Both the position numbers and the translations under genes were made by a program. This document shows positions 25,894 through 42,800 of a stretch of 64,000 bases of DNA, one piece after another. The DNA is from Apus apus (taxonomy: Eukaryota; Chordata; Aves; Apodiformes; Apodidae): the NCBI RefSeq assembly GCF_020740795.1, contig NC_067301.1:7206501-7270500 (forward strand), written 5' to 3'. Within the stretch, counting starts at the first letter, position 1. Each line of letters opens with the position of its first letter. The notes under the pieces were generated by a model. It saw nothing but the letters and a program-made list of their open reading frames with translations. It ran no database searches and was not told the origin of the DNA.

Positions 25894-26785
25894 AATCTTT
25901 TTCCACTGTCAGGGAATCCCATGGTCAAATCCACCATCTTGTTTTATAAGTCAACGTGCATTTTTATTTTAGTTCTGATGCTTAAACACTTTTTTTTAAT
26001 TATTTTTTTTTTCTGGAATGATGGGGGAAAAAAAGCTGAAAACTAAATCAAACCAACCCAAGCATTTGTGAGATCTCAATGCTGTGCCTCGTGCCTGCCC
26101 CTCCCCTGGAACAAGTCACCTTTAATTTCTGCAATAATTGTAGGACTTTTCTAGGCCATCTATAACCTGTACATTTTACAGTTGTTTTTCTTGGGCTTTT
26201 GGGGGGGAGGGTTGGCTTTTAAAATAAGAAAATTATTCCGAGATCTTTGTATCTTTAGCAGGAACAGGATGATTGGGGGAATGTGGTTCTAAAAGAGAAG
26301 GGACAGTGGCAGAAGAGTCCTCCCTAGATCCCTCCCCCTGCATGACAAGGTCCTTAAAGCTTCTTGTGGAGAAGCAGTGTAAATACAGCACTTGCACTGA
26401 GTCCTGGTGGTGCTTCTGTCTGCTTGGGCACCTTGGGCTCCTCCAGACCATTGAGTTTTGTTTGCTGGTGAGTGGGATTGTCTGGGAACAGAGTGGGTTG
26501 GTGCCAGAGAGGCTCCAGAAGGGGCAGTTCTCCGTTAGGTGGGTGATTTGAATTAGTGTTTCCACACCACATCTGTTACCTTCAAACCAAAAGATATAAA
26601 AAAAAAGTCTTCTTGAATCCAACTTTCAAGCATTTTTAAGAGATGAAGAGCCTGAGTTTTGTCACCTCTTGTTTACCCTTTTTTTTAAAGAAGAAAAGTT
26701 GGAGAGCTATACAATTGCTAATGTAGAGATGTTGATAAGTGAAGAACATGCAGTTTGCTAAAATAAAATGAAACTAGATTCCAGC
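25894..26785 (+). other. HP1BP3: HP1BP3 3' UTR
   Basis: Follows the TAA stop at 25891-25893. AT-rich with long T runs (25990-26010) and an intact AATAAA near its end. Confidence 0.8.
26762..26767 (+). terminator. HP1BP3: Poly(A) signal of HP1BP3
   Basis: AATAAA 870 bp after the stop codon, followed about 30 bp later by T-rich sequence. It is the only canonical hexamer I noted in the 3' UTR. Confidence 0.8.
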
Positions 26786-26789
26786 CTGG

Positions 26790-28458
26790 CTTTGTGTATC
26801 CTTTCTCTTTCTCTTTCCTTCTGGAAACGTAGAGAGGAGGGAATTACAGTCACTGTGGATTGCTGCAGAGGCAAATCTTTGCTAAAAGTACCTTGCCAGC
26901 TTGAAAGACTTGGGGCTGTTTTAGCCTGGAACCCCTGCCAAGCTCTGTAGTTGGACCAAGTTGTGACCTTTTTTCTTCCCCATTTTCTCTGGAGTCAGAG
27001 GTAAGCAAGAGGAAAGCTCTGTATAAACTTCTTGCTTCTTTCTTCTCCCTCTGCCCCCAGTCAGTGGGGACAAATCTGAAATCTTCCCCTAGGTCTCCAT
27101 CTCCCTTGGAAAGGCCAAGGACAGTGATTCCAGTGTGACCTGATGGTCTTTTCAACTGAATGTGCTTTTGGAAAGAGCTTTGCACATACCGTGCTGAGAG
27201 GAATGGGAAGTACCTCTAGAAATACAATGCAAGAAAAAAAAGGAGAAAATAGGCTTATTGAATTTGTTCTTCTCAGTTGCTGTCCCAGTGTGCTGCCTCT
27301 AACAACTGGGAGTTTAAAAGACTCTTTTAGAAATGCCCTAAAATGTTCCAGACCCTGTAAGGAGGGTGTAAGCAGCAGCTTAACAAAAATCACAGTTGAT
27401 ACAGACTGGGAGAGTGAAAGCCCTGATCAGAGAGAAATCTATAGGGATGTAAAGGAATTAGAATCATTAATGGCTCATTCCTAGGGCTGCTTGTTCCAAA
27501 CTGGGGTTTTTGTAGAATCATGGAATGGTTTGGGTTGGAAGAGACCTTAAAGATCATCCAGATCCAACCCCCTGCATGGGCAGGGACACCTCCCACCAGC
27601 CCAGGCTGCTCCAAGCCCCATCCAACCTGCCCTTCAACACTGCCAGGGATGGGGCAGCCACAGCTTCCCTGGGCAGCCTGGGCCAGGGTCTCACCACCCT
27701 CACACTGGTGGGCACTATCTTGAGCCCAGTGTGAGAAACATGGGATATGTACCAGGATGAAGAGTTTTCACCCAGCTGTGGGGCATTTTGTGACCTCTTG
27801 CCATTAACAGTCCCTCAACCACAATCCCATGGATATTTGTTAAAACCTTTCCCTTGGGTAACCCAATTTTTCACACCTGAGTAGGGCTGGATTCTGCTGC
27901 AGGGCACCTGGAACTGGAGCGTTGGGCTAAGCCAGCTGTTAGCTCCCTTGGTCAACACCACACTCTTGGTTTTGTGGTTTTGAATTGCTAATTAGGTGGG
28001 TTCTGCACTCCCAAGACAAAAAATAAGCTGTGGGGCTGGTTGTGTTCAATCCCAAGGACCCACCCTCACCTCCTGGGAGCAGCACTTGGGATTGAATGGG
28101 AAAATCTTTGCCCCGTGGTGGCATTGCCAGCAGAGCAAGCAGCTTCAGTAAGGTTTGTGCTGGCTCTGCTGCTTGTTCTCCCATCTCCACTTCCTGGCCA
28201 GACTGGGGTCTGTTACATTTTTTCTTCAGACCCATCTGTCCTGGTTTTATTTCCTTTTTTTTTTTCCGCTGGTTCTGCCTTATCTCAGACCCAGCTCTGC
28301 CAGGGCATCTTGAGACATCTCAAAGCAGCCGGTGCTGGTGGTGACCCAAGGTTTGAATGATTCAGTTCAGATCCTTTTTCTCAAAGCTGGGAGCAGCTTT
28401 TTGCTTCAGCCAGAGCATTTTGGGGAGCTGAGGCTCTGGGTGTGCATGCCCACTTCCA
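26790..28458. other. HP1BP3-SH2D5 intergenic spacer
   Basis: No exon or RNA gene recognised. The only repeat seen in it is the short antisense CR1 at 27512-27706. A second CR1 follows at 28459, before the SH2D5 CpG island. Confidence 0.6.
27512..27706 (-). mobile_element. CR1 LINE fragment, antisense
   Basis: Short 3'-end-only CR1 on the minus strand. It starts TAGAATCATGGAATGG and runs through the GGGCAGGGACACCTCCC core to CACCACCCTCACACT. Typical 5' truncation. Confidence 0.93.
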
Positions 28459-28822
28459 TAGGATCATAGAATCCCAGACTGGTTTGGGTTGGAAGGAACC
28501 TTAAAGATCATCTAGATCCAACCCCCCTGCATGGGCAGGGACACCTCCCACCAGCCCAGGTTGCTCCAAGCCCCATCCAACCTGCCCTTCAACACTGCCA
28601 GGGATGGGGCAGCCACAGCTTCCCTGGGCAGCCCGGGCCAGGGTCTCACCATCCTCACAGGGAAGAATTTATTCTTAATTTCCAACCTAAATCTCCCCTC
28701 TTCCAGTTTCAATCCATCCCCCTTGTCCTCTCCCTCCCTGCCCTTGTCCCAAGTCCCTCCCCAGCTTTCCTGGAGCCCCTTCAGGCACTGGCAGGTGCTC
28801 TAAGGTCTCCCTGGAGCCTTCC
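28459..28822 (-). mobile_element. CR1 LINE fragment, antisense
   Basis: Young-type CR1 on the minus strand, starting GATCATAGAATCCCAGACTG and running to GGTCTCCCTGGAGCC, just upstream of the SH2D5 CpG island. Confidence 0.94.
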
Positions 28823-28929
28823 CTTTGCAGCAAGGTTGGAGCCATCCCCCTTTATTTTTTCCCATTGAAAGTGGATAGAGGTGGGCAAAACTCCCTGAGG
28901 AATTCAGAAACTGGTGGGAAAAGGATCCG

Positions 28930-29400
28930 GGCAGGGGGTGGCGAGCGAGGGAGCGCGTGTGCGTCAGGGTCAGACATCGCTCCGCCGGGCGCGCTGGGGA
29001 GGGAGAGCAGAACAAGAAACGAACCATCCGTCGCAGCCGCGTTCATCCCCAAGAAACCGGAGCGTGTCTGTTCGCCGCCGCTTCCCAAGAGCCGGAGCGA
29101 CCCGGGGAGCTGAATTGCGGCGATTCGCGGTGATTCATCGCGGGCAGACCGGAGGGAGGCAGGAAATGAGAGTTCGCCGCCTGCCCCGCGCCCGCCGCGG
29201 GCTGCCCGGGGCCTGCCGGGCGGGGAGGCCCTGACCCCCCCGGCCCCGCATCCCCCCGGCGGGGCTGCCCGAGGAGCCCCCGGGAAGGGAGAAGCACCGG
29301 CCGAGGCCCAGAGCTGGAACCCGGGGGATTTCTCGCCTGCGTTTCCCCGGAGCCATCCCGGTGAGCTGCCCGGGGGGCGGGGGGAGCCCGGCGGGATGGG
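28930..29400 (+). promoter_or_regulatory. SH2D5: CpG-island promoter and probable non-coding exon 1 of SH2D5
   Basis: CpG-dense block between the intergenic CR1 and the coding region. A good donor, CATCCCG|GTGAGC, at 29361 would end a non-coding first exon at 29360. A further inverted CCAAT box (GATTGGCTGG) lies at about 29600. Start site inferred only. Confidence 0.6.
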
Positions 29401-30638
29401 GGTCTCTGGGGGGTGGGGGGGTGTCTGGGTGTTGCCTCCTCCCCCCCCCCCCCCGCACCCAGCCGCTCAGTTTTGGGGTCAGTGTCCATCCCCTTGGGGA
29501 TCTCCAGGGTGGGCTGGGGGGGGGTGGGGGGTGAGGGGCGTCCATTGAGAAATGGAGCGTGGGAAAATGGAGGCGGGGCTTGGGGGCTGCCTGCCCGCCG
29601 ATTGGCTGGGGAGGGGGGGGAAGGGGAGACCCCCCAAAATCGTGTCAGGAGGAGAGGGGCGACCCTGGGCTGGTGAAGGGGCTGCGGGTACCCTAGGGAC
29701 ACCCCTTCCCCCACCCCGTTTGGATGCACTCGGGGCAGCCGGGCCCCCCCTGCCGCTGTGTTTGCCCCCAGGTGGCTGCGGTGCGGCCTCGGTGACACGA
29801 GTTGCGCCGGTCTCAGCCCAGCCCAGGGAGAAACCCACCCTCGGTGGGTGCTCTGGCCCAGGAAGCACCCCCAAACCTGCTTTCCCCCATCGCTGGTGTC
29901 TCAGGGAGCCAGGGATTGTTCCCCAAGGAATGGGCTGCGGGGGTCTCAGTGCCGCGTGGCTGGCGGGGAGTGGGATGGATCACTGGGGAGGGGGCAGGAT
30001 TGGGGGGGGACCCCAAAATGTCACTGGGGTTCGGGGTGTGGGTCAGCACGCACCTCACGTGGGGTCTGGGCTGTGTGCTCAGGGTGCAGGGACTGCTTGG
30101 GGTGGGTTGTGGGGACCCACAGCATGTTTGGGGTCAGGACTTGAGGACCCTCATATTGCTTTGGGAGGCAGGACGTGGGGACTCTGCACCCTGGTGGGAC
30201 AGGGGACCCTCACCCCATGCTCAGGGGCAGGACAGAGGGACCCTCTGGGTCAGGCTGGGACCCTCACACCAGGGTTGGGACATGGGGACTTTGGTACCAG
30301 GATCAGGCCTTCAGGGACCCTTGCATGCACTTGGGGTCACTGGGGGACCCTTGTGCTGGAGCTGGGATGCACATGGGGGCTGGGACATGGGAACACTTGC
30401 ATGGTGCTCAGGGTGGGGATGTAGGGACCCTCACGTTGGGTCAGGACTTGGGGACCCCTTTATTTGGATCATTTTGGAGGGACCCTTGTTTTGGGGTTGG
30501 CGCTGGGGCCCATCTGCTGTGGGGTCAGGATTTAGGGGCCACCATATGGAGACGCAGCATCACCTGGGGGTTCAGGGGGCTGGAATGGGGGGGGGGGACA
30601 GTGGGGGCAGGTTGTGTCTGTCCCCTTCCTCCTCGCAG
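29361..30638 (+). other. SH2D5: SH2D5 intron 1 with degenerate G-rich array
   Basis: About 1.3 kb. From about 30040 to 30540 the sequence is a worn tandem array built from GGGGACCCTCAC / TTGGGGTCAGGACTT-like blocks at roughly 40-60 bp spacing. It also contains a C-run (about 29440-29453) and several G-runs. Confidence 0.6.
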
Positions 30639-30782
30639 GGACCATGATCAGGGGCCAGATCTGGGCTCCTGCCCCTCGCTCCTGCTGCGCCACCCTGGGT
30701 GGCTCCGGATAATTTGGATGTGGCACCACGGGACCTGCTTGACCTCACCCAGATCCAGCCTTCACCCTGACCCCCCCACACT
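30639..30782 (+). promoter_or_regulatory. SH2D5: SH2D5 5' leader with two upstream ORFs
   Basis: Likely 5' UTR part of the exon that begins after CCTCGCAG. uORF1 is ATG 30644 to TAA 30712, in a good ACCATGA context. uORF2 is ATG 30718 to TGA 30784-30786, whose stop overlaps the main ATG at 30783 as ATGA. The exon start is inferred from the acceptor, so transcript evidence is required. Confidence 0.5.
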
Positions 30783-35513
<4,731 letters not shown>

Positions 35514-35565
35514 TGTCGCTGCCGGCTGCCTTACCGACCCCCCGCGGGCTTTGCGCGCTCTCGGC

Positions 35566-35571
35566 AATAAA
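35566..35571 (+). terminator. SH2D5: Poly(A) signal of SH2D5
   Basis: AATAAA 53 bp after the TGA stop, in GGCAATAAACGCTCCTGTG. This implies a very short 3' UTR. Confidence 0.85.
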
Positions 35572-35599
35572 CGCTCCTGTGCACGCGGAGAGGTTCGCT

Positions 35600-36130
35600 G
35601 CGGGGCTTCCTTCCCGCGCCGTGCGCGCGCAGCCCCGCCGCCTCGCACACGCGCGCACGGCTGCACCGGGCACGCGCACCACGTACCCGCACCGGGCACC
35701 CGCACCACGTACCCGCACCGGGCACGCGCACCGGGCACCCGCACAGAGTCCCATTGCGAGTGCGTGGGAGTGCGGGGGGGGGGGGTGTGAGCGCGCGTGG
35801 GCAGGGGCGCGGAAGCACAGAGGCAGCCCCGTGCACGCGCGTCCCCGGGAACAGCTCGCACTCGTGCACTGCCGTCTCGTGCGCGGCCCTGCACGCGCCC
35901 TCACACCCGCGCGCGCCCTTGTGCCTGCGCCCTCCCGCGCACGCGCGCTGCCCCAGCCGCGCGCCCCGGCGCTTCTGCACGCTCGTGCACTGCTGCCCCC
36001 GCGCGCGCTCACGCGCTCGTGCACTGCTGCCCCCGCGCTCAGGAGCCCCGGCCTGAACCCCGTGAACCCGCCCCCCCCCCCGCAAACGCGCGCTCTCGTG
36101 CACACACTCCCCGGCCCGCGCGCGCCCGCC
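35600..36130. other. CpG/CpA-rich spacer between SH2D5 and KIF17
   Basis: Dense runs of alternating pyrimidine-purine (GCGCGCGCAC types). A 26-bp tandem element built on ACCACGTACCCGCACCGGGC lies at about 35680-35745. A repeated GCTCGTGCACTGCTGCCCCC occurs near 35980 and 36018. No coding signal. Probably the upstream part of the KIF17 CpG island. Confidence 0.6.
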
Positions 36131-36165
36131 GTTACGTGGGGCGGGGCCTCGCGCCACGCGGCCTC

Positions 36166-36179
36166 GTCGCTATGGCAAC
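36166..36179 (+). promoter_or_regulatory. KIF17: RFX X-box in the KIF17 promoter
   Basis: GTCGCTATGGCAAC matches the X-box consensus RYYNYYATRRNRAC at all positions. RFX factors use this site to activate ciliary genes, and KIF17 is a ciliary kinesin. It lies 670 bp before the KIF17 ATG in a CpG-rich region, near a GGGGCGGGGC Sp1-type site. Occupancy is inferred. Confidence 0.65.
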
Positions 36180-36221
36180 CGCGTGAGGGCGCTGCGCGCG
36201 CACGCAGCGGGTCCTGGGGCG

Positions 36222-36475
36222 CCTCCCGCAGCCCCGGCTCCCGCAGCCCCGCTCCCGCAGCCCCGGCTCCCGCAGCCCCCGCTCCCGCAGCCCCGGCTCC
36301 CGCAGCCCCGCTCCCGCAGCCCCGGCTCCCGCAGCCCCCGCTCCCGCAGCCCCGGCTCCCGCAGCCCCGCTCCCGCAGCCCCCGCTCCCGCAGCCCCGGC
36401 TCCCGCAGCCCCCGCTCCCGCAGCCCCGGCTCCCGCAGCCCCGGCTCCCGCAGCCCCGGCTCCCGCAGCCCCGCA
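36222..36475. repeat. 15-bp minisatellite upstream of KIF17
   Basis: About 17 units of CCCGCAGCCCCGGCT with CCCGCAGCCCCGCT (14 bp) and CCCGCAGCCCCCGCT variants. The units are nearly identical, so expansion is recent. It sits between the X-box and the ATG, hence in the promoter or the 5' UTR. Confidence 0.92.
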
Positions 36476-36835
36476 CCGGCTGCCGCTGCTCCCTCGGGCC
36501 CGCCCGGCACCTGCAGGTTTTCCCTCAGGTGTCCCTGCCCGGTCCCGCCTGGGCCTGCCGCGGCTCCCCCGTCACCTCCGGCTTTCCCGCCCGCAGCCTC
36601 CCCTCGCGTTCCCCGCCCTCGTCCCCCCCTCGGACTGGTTCCAAGTCTCCCCTTTTCCCTTCATCCCTCCCAAGGTTTTCTCCTCCGGAGTCTCCCCTTC
36701 TCCCCCAGCCCCTTTGCAGCCCCTCTGACTCTTTCCTCACACCAAGGTTCCGGGGGGTCCTTCCCCCCCCGCCAGCTCCCCCGGGAGGGCTGCAGGCCCC
36801 GGGGGTCCCCCCGGCCCCCTGCCCATCCCGCAGCC

Positions 36836-39800
36836 ATGGCGGGGGAGGCGGTGCGGGTGGTCGTGCGCTGCCGGCCGCTCAGCCGGCGCGAGCGGGCTGC
36901 GGGCTGCCGGGCCGTGGTCTGCGTGGAGGGCGCGCGGGGCCGCTGCTCCCTGCAGAACCCCGCGGCCGCCGGCGAGCCCCCCAAGCAGTTCACCTTCGAC
37001 GGGGCGTACTGCCAGGAGCACAGCACCGAGCAGATCTACAACGAGGCCGCCTACCCGCTGGTGGAGGTGAGCGCAGCCCCCGCGGCGCGGGGTGAGGAGC
37101 TGTGTGTGTGTGGGGAGGTGAGCCCTGAGTGGAGCTGATCTGTGGATACCGCAGGGTCCCAGAGTGGTGGGGTTGGAAGGGACCTCTGGAGATCACCCAG
37201 CCCAACCCCTGCCAGAGCAGGATCCCCTAGAGCAGATCCCACAGGAACATGCAGGTGGGGTTGGAATGTCTCCAGGGATGGAGACTCCACAGCCTCCCTG
37301 GGCAGCCTGTCCCAGGGCTCTGTCACCCTCACAGTAAATAAATATTTTCTCATGTTAAAATAGATAGAAACAGCCCTGTCTACGATTTTATGAGGCTGAG
37401 CTGCAACCCTGAGGTGCAGGAGAGGGCAAAACAATGTCCTGGCAGTGGGCTGGGAAATTAGGAAGAAAAAATAACTTCATCAGCAGCCAGCAGGGCGCTG
37501 AGGATACAATTACACTTAATTGCTTTAGGCAGATGTTTATATGAAAGATGAACCTTCTGAGCAGGCCCTGGCGATGGGAGCTGCAGAAGCTGCAATGAAA
37601 AGTGATGTGAGGAGCAGGGGGATGAGTCTACTCATGATTTTACTGTCAAGTGAGAAACCTTGGAGAAAACAAGGACCCTCAGCCTCTTTTAGTGTGACAA
37701 CATGTGGGGACGTGTTTCCTTGTTAACATTTCAGGGTCAAAAACGGTGAGAAAGGAACCAGTTAAGCAAAAAACCCCTGAACCCCCCAGTATTGTTAAAA
37801 GAAGAAACAGGCATAAAATTTCTAGTGATATTTTTAAGATGGATGTTTCTGATCAGGAGAACAACCAGGCCCTGAAAGAGTAGAGTATGAGTTTAACAGA
37901 TGATTTCTTTTTCTTTATATATAAGTCTTAAGAAATCCCACTGTCTTCAGCTCCTACCATGCTTCTCTGAAATAAGAACTAAAAAATAAAACAAAAGTGA
38001 GGCCTTTTTTCAGCCAGCTTTCCAGGAGAAAGTTAATTCTGAGCTGTAGGCTTTCCCTTTTGGCCCCCTTACAACCAACCAGCAGTCTAGTTGGCTCTCT
38101 GGTTTTCATAGGATTTTTCTGCCCAATGGCAAAAAATATTCGGGTCTTCTATGTGTTGTCAGCTGCCTTTCTGCTTTTCAGCACCTGCAGTTCTTCAAGT
38201 TTCCCGTTGTGAGGGAAACCAGATTTACGTGCCACCAGAATGCATTTTTTTCATGATTATCTTCTGATGGCATGTGAGGATCAAGCAGTTGTTTGAGGTT
38301 TACATCCAGGTTTTTCTTTAAAATAGCTTTCACGAGGTGGGATAGAATCTGAACAATGTGTTTCCAGTTATGCAAAGGATGAAGAAAATTACTGTTTTCT
38401 TTGGTTTTCCCCCATTTCCAGGGTGTCACTGAAGGCTACAATGGCACCATATTTGCCTATGGCCAGACTGGCAGTGGGAAGTCATTCACCATGCAGGGAA
38501 TCATGGAGCCTCCCACACAGAAAGGCATAATACCCAGGGCATTTGAGCACATTTTTGAGAGTGTACAGGTAGGTGTGTAAGACATCCTGTTGTAAGATGG
38601 TGTGAGAGCAGGAAAGATTATTTTTGTGTCACACCCCAAGGGGTGAGTGCTGATCACAGTCAGGAGCAAGAGTGGGGACAGGCTTTTGGGTCCACTGCCT
38701 CTCACCCCAGAGCTGAGGCCTGTATGGAGTCAGATGAGCTGCAGCCTCCTCTCATAGAATGTGTGGGGTTGGGAGGGACCTTTAAAGGTCCTCTAGTCCA
38801 GCCCCCCCTGGAGTGCACAGGGACCTTTTTCACTTGATCAGGTTGCTCAGAGCCTGGCCAAGCCTGACCTTGAATGTCTTCAGAGACAGGGCCTCCACCA
38901 CTTCTCTGGGCAACCTGGGCCAGTGCTTCACCACCCTCATTGTAAAGAATTTCTTCCTGATCCAATCTACATCTCCCCTGCTCTAGTTTAAGGCCACTGC
39001 CCCTCATCACATCCCTCCCTGCCCTTGTCCCAAGCCCCTCCCCAGCTTTCCTGGAGCCCCTTCAGGCACTGGAAGCTGCTCTAAGGTCTCCCTGGAGCCT
39101 TCTCTCCTCCAGGCTGAACACCCCAGCTCTCCCAGCCTGTCTCCAGAGCAGAGCTGCTCCAGCCCTTGGATCATCTCTGTGGCCTCCTTTGGGCTCTTTC
39201 CAGGAGCTCCATGTCCCTGTTGTATTGAGGACTCCAGAACTGGACACCATTCTCCAGGTGGAGTCTGAAGAGAGCAGAGTGGAGTGGCAGAATCACCTCC
39301 CTTGACTCACACTTGAGGTGTTGAAGGGCTGAGAATTCCTGTAGTGAGTCTGTTGAGTGCTTACACCTGGGGATTCAATGCCAGGAGAGGTGTGACGAGT
39401 GCTGAAGGGAGGCAGGCACCCAGCTGGCACTGGGGATCTGTGTGGGCTGCCTACTTGCCTTCATTTTGAGAACCTTACCCCAAAATTGTTCCTGTTTTCT
39501 GCAGTGTGCTGAAAATGCCAAGTTCTTGTTGAGAGCTTCCTACCTGGAGATTTACAATGAAGACATACGAGACCTTCTAGGAGCTGATACCAAGCAGAAG
39601 TTGGAGGTGAGGTGGAGTCGATGTGTCTTAATTAGGAGGTGCTTTAATTTGCTCAGATAAGTGTTATCACAAATGCCTCACGGAAGTGCAGTAACATGCT
39701 CTGTCAGAAGCTGAACACCAGGTTATGCAGATACAGTGATGAACATGGAAGCCAAGAGGAGATTTTGAGGGACTTGAGTGCAAGTTCAGTGGCAGAAGGA

Positions 39801-42800
39801 ACAGGATCCAGTCCCATGTGTCCCAGCCAGTAGCTCAGCAGAAGCTGTGTGCAAGTCATTACTGGGCAAGATTGGAATAAAGAGCTCGTGGGGCAATTTC
39901 TTCCTAATCGTCTTCACCTCACAGCTGTCTCTAAAGCAGAAGGATTCTGTACCTTGAAAATATTTAATCTGATCCAGGGTAGCTGTGGATGATCTCATCT
40001 GTCTGAAAGAAAAAAAGCTGATCCTTTTTTGAGGGGACACAGCAGATATTCCTCCCTCTGGGAACACACAGGGAAGGTGGGTGGTTTCCAGAAATGCAGG
40101 AGGGTGAACTTCCCTGAAACCCTCATCAGGGCTCTGATTTTGATGGAATTCACCTCTTGGCTTTGCAGATCTTTTTTGCACTTATTCCTGGAGGGAGCTG
40201 CAAATTGCCTGTCCTAATTTACTTCCCTGCAGGATTGCCCTGGTGAGGAAAGCTGAGGCACCAGCACCACCTGCTGCACGGCCCTGCCGGGATGGGGACA
40301 GACCCAAACGGGGCAGGTTTTCATTACCAGGCTCCTGGCTGGCTGGGAGGCAGAAGCCTTTCCCGTTCCAAGCGTGCTTTGCCAGTCAGTGTGTGTGCAG
40401 AGGGAGGGTGGGAGATGGGATTCCTGTTCGGGAAGGTCTTGCTGCAGGTCCCCAGCCTTTGTTCCCCCGCGGCGGTGACACCGGTTTCCATGACGACCGC
40501 GGGAGGGCAGGAGCTGGGCAGAGCAGTTTCCAGGGTAACACCCCACACCGATGGCAGCCGCTGCCTGTTGCTGCCTCCACCGAGTTATTCAGGAGGCATG
40601 TCCTGCCGTGACTGAAAGCCCTCCTGCTTCCTTCCGTGCCCCTCAGTTCTCCTCCAAAATCCCATTTCCATTTGCTTCTTTGCCTTTCCGGTGTCAGTGA
40701 CTTGGGAGTCTCTGAAGCCCACAAACACCCCCTGTGGAATGGAACCCTGTGAAGAGCAGGTCTGATGGAGCTCTGCACAGAAAGCACCCGTGTCAGTCTG
40801 TCGTGGGGTTAAACAACAGCCATATCCTTGATAGGCTGTTCCTCAGGGACTCTGCAGCACCCTCAGATACAGCTAGGCCAGTGCAGGGTTCTCCTGTAGC
40901 ACAGGCAACAGTCAGTGTGTGAGTGGCCTCCTGTCACTGCATTCCTCCTGAGCAGTCACAGCTTTAGAACAAGGCTAAAATCCTGCCTAGCTGGGTGTTC
41001 AGCCAGTTCTGCTCTGTTCTGTGCAGGTTTTTGAACAGCAAACACTCCATTTTATATTGCTTCTTGTGGCACGTGCATTGCTGAACTATCTGAGGGTCTT
41101 CTTTGGAAGGTCCAAACGCCGTGGCTGTCACTCACACCCGGTCACAACAACCATATCTGACATGATGCAGGGGTTTTGGTTACAAGCTCAGCAGCTGTGG
41201 CACGTAATGTTGCTCTTGAAAATGAATTCAGCTCATTTAAAATTTGCAGTGTGGAGGGGCTTGGTGTGGGAGTGCAGGGACCTTTCCGTGGGTTTGTATT
41301 TGTTACGTAGTTTTGAGGGATGGTTCAGGATTTTGATTTTTGCAGCCATGTATGGATGAGATTTTTCTTCTGCATGACAGATGACTGCTGCAAAGATGCT
41401 GTTAGGTGTTTAACACTCTGTCTCTACCCAGGTGCCTGAGTAGGACTCTAGAGCATCTTAAAAATGAACTAATCTGGAGGAGAATTAACGTAGTCCGCCC
41501 GTGTGTGGTGGGTGGGACTTTTGTGGGGAGGTTTGTCAGGGAGATCAAGACGCCCTCTCAGAGCGGAGGGTTTCAGCAAAGCACCCCTAACAATATCTGT
41601 GACTCCTGGGTCTGTACTTTAGTTCTAAAAAAGCTCCCTATGACTGAAGAGATCTTAGAGCCTTTGCCATAATAGGTGAAACACATTTCAGTTCTTGTTT
41701 TTAAAATATGCAGCTTAACAACAGGGGAGGTAGAAGGCGGCTCAGCGCGGGTTTCCTGTGGCCTGGGAGATGGCTGAATCAGTCAGCACACCTTGGACAT
41801 TTTGTCTGCAGAGCCTCTTTTTGTGTCATTTTATTCCCCCCTCAGAAATACTAAAGCTTCTTGGTGGCACCCACCTCTGTTTCTACCCTACTGCAGTTGA
41901 TTTCTTTTACATACCAAGCTCCCAGAACCCTCAAGCTTCCAAAGGGTTTCCAGCATGACTTCCCACTGCCTGGGTGCATCCTGTTCTAACCTGTCTTGCC
42001 TTGTCCCTGTCTGCAGCTGAAGGAACACCCGGAGAAGGGGGTGTATGTGAAGGGGCTGTCCCTGCACACCGTGCACAGCGTGGCACAGTGTGAGCAGATC
42101 ATGGAGATGGGCTGGAGGAACCGAGCCGTGGGTTACACCCTGATGAATAAGGACTCTTCCCGCTCCCACTCCATCTTTACTGTCAATATGGAAATCAGCA
42201 CTGTAGGTAGGTGGCTGGGTGTCCTGGCAGAGCACAGGGGCTGTGTGGTCTGACCAGTCACCCCACAGCAAAACGTAGATCCTACAGGATTTTGGGTCCA
42301 GTAGAAATCAGAATTGTGCCCTGAGATGGACCTTCTTCACAGTGTCAAGTGGCTGAGTATTCAAAGTCTTTTGTTTCCTCGATTCCCCTGTGGGAGAGAA
42401 AAGTCTTACCCTCAAATTGGGCTTGTATTTAGCTCTCCTTCCATTTCTTTATCTTCTCAAACCATTATGTCCAGCAAAGAGGGCTGAATCTCACAGCCCA
42501 CACAATGGCTTGGAGTTCATTTTTTATACAGCCTGGACAGACTTACATCGTTACCTGTCTTGTCTGAGCTCCTTCAGACTCCAAGTCCAATCATTTCACC
42601 CAACAATCCTTCACTGACCGTAACCACAGGGCACATCTTTTAAAGATGGAATAACAGAACCCCTTAATAATGTCTTAATGACTAATTTTCCTTTCTGAAG
42701 TATCTCATCTCCACTGGTTCTTCTTTAGCTGATAAAGCTGCCTCACTGAGACTGAACATGGACCTGGAAAGGGTTTTTTCTTATGACTAAGAAAGGAATT

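Noticed and set aside
29552-30647. Overlapping 281-290-codon plus-strand frames in SH2D5 intron 1
   Set aside because: Gly/Trp/Leu-rich translations of the degenerate G-rich array; no homology and no start context.
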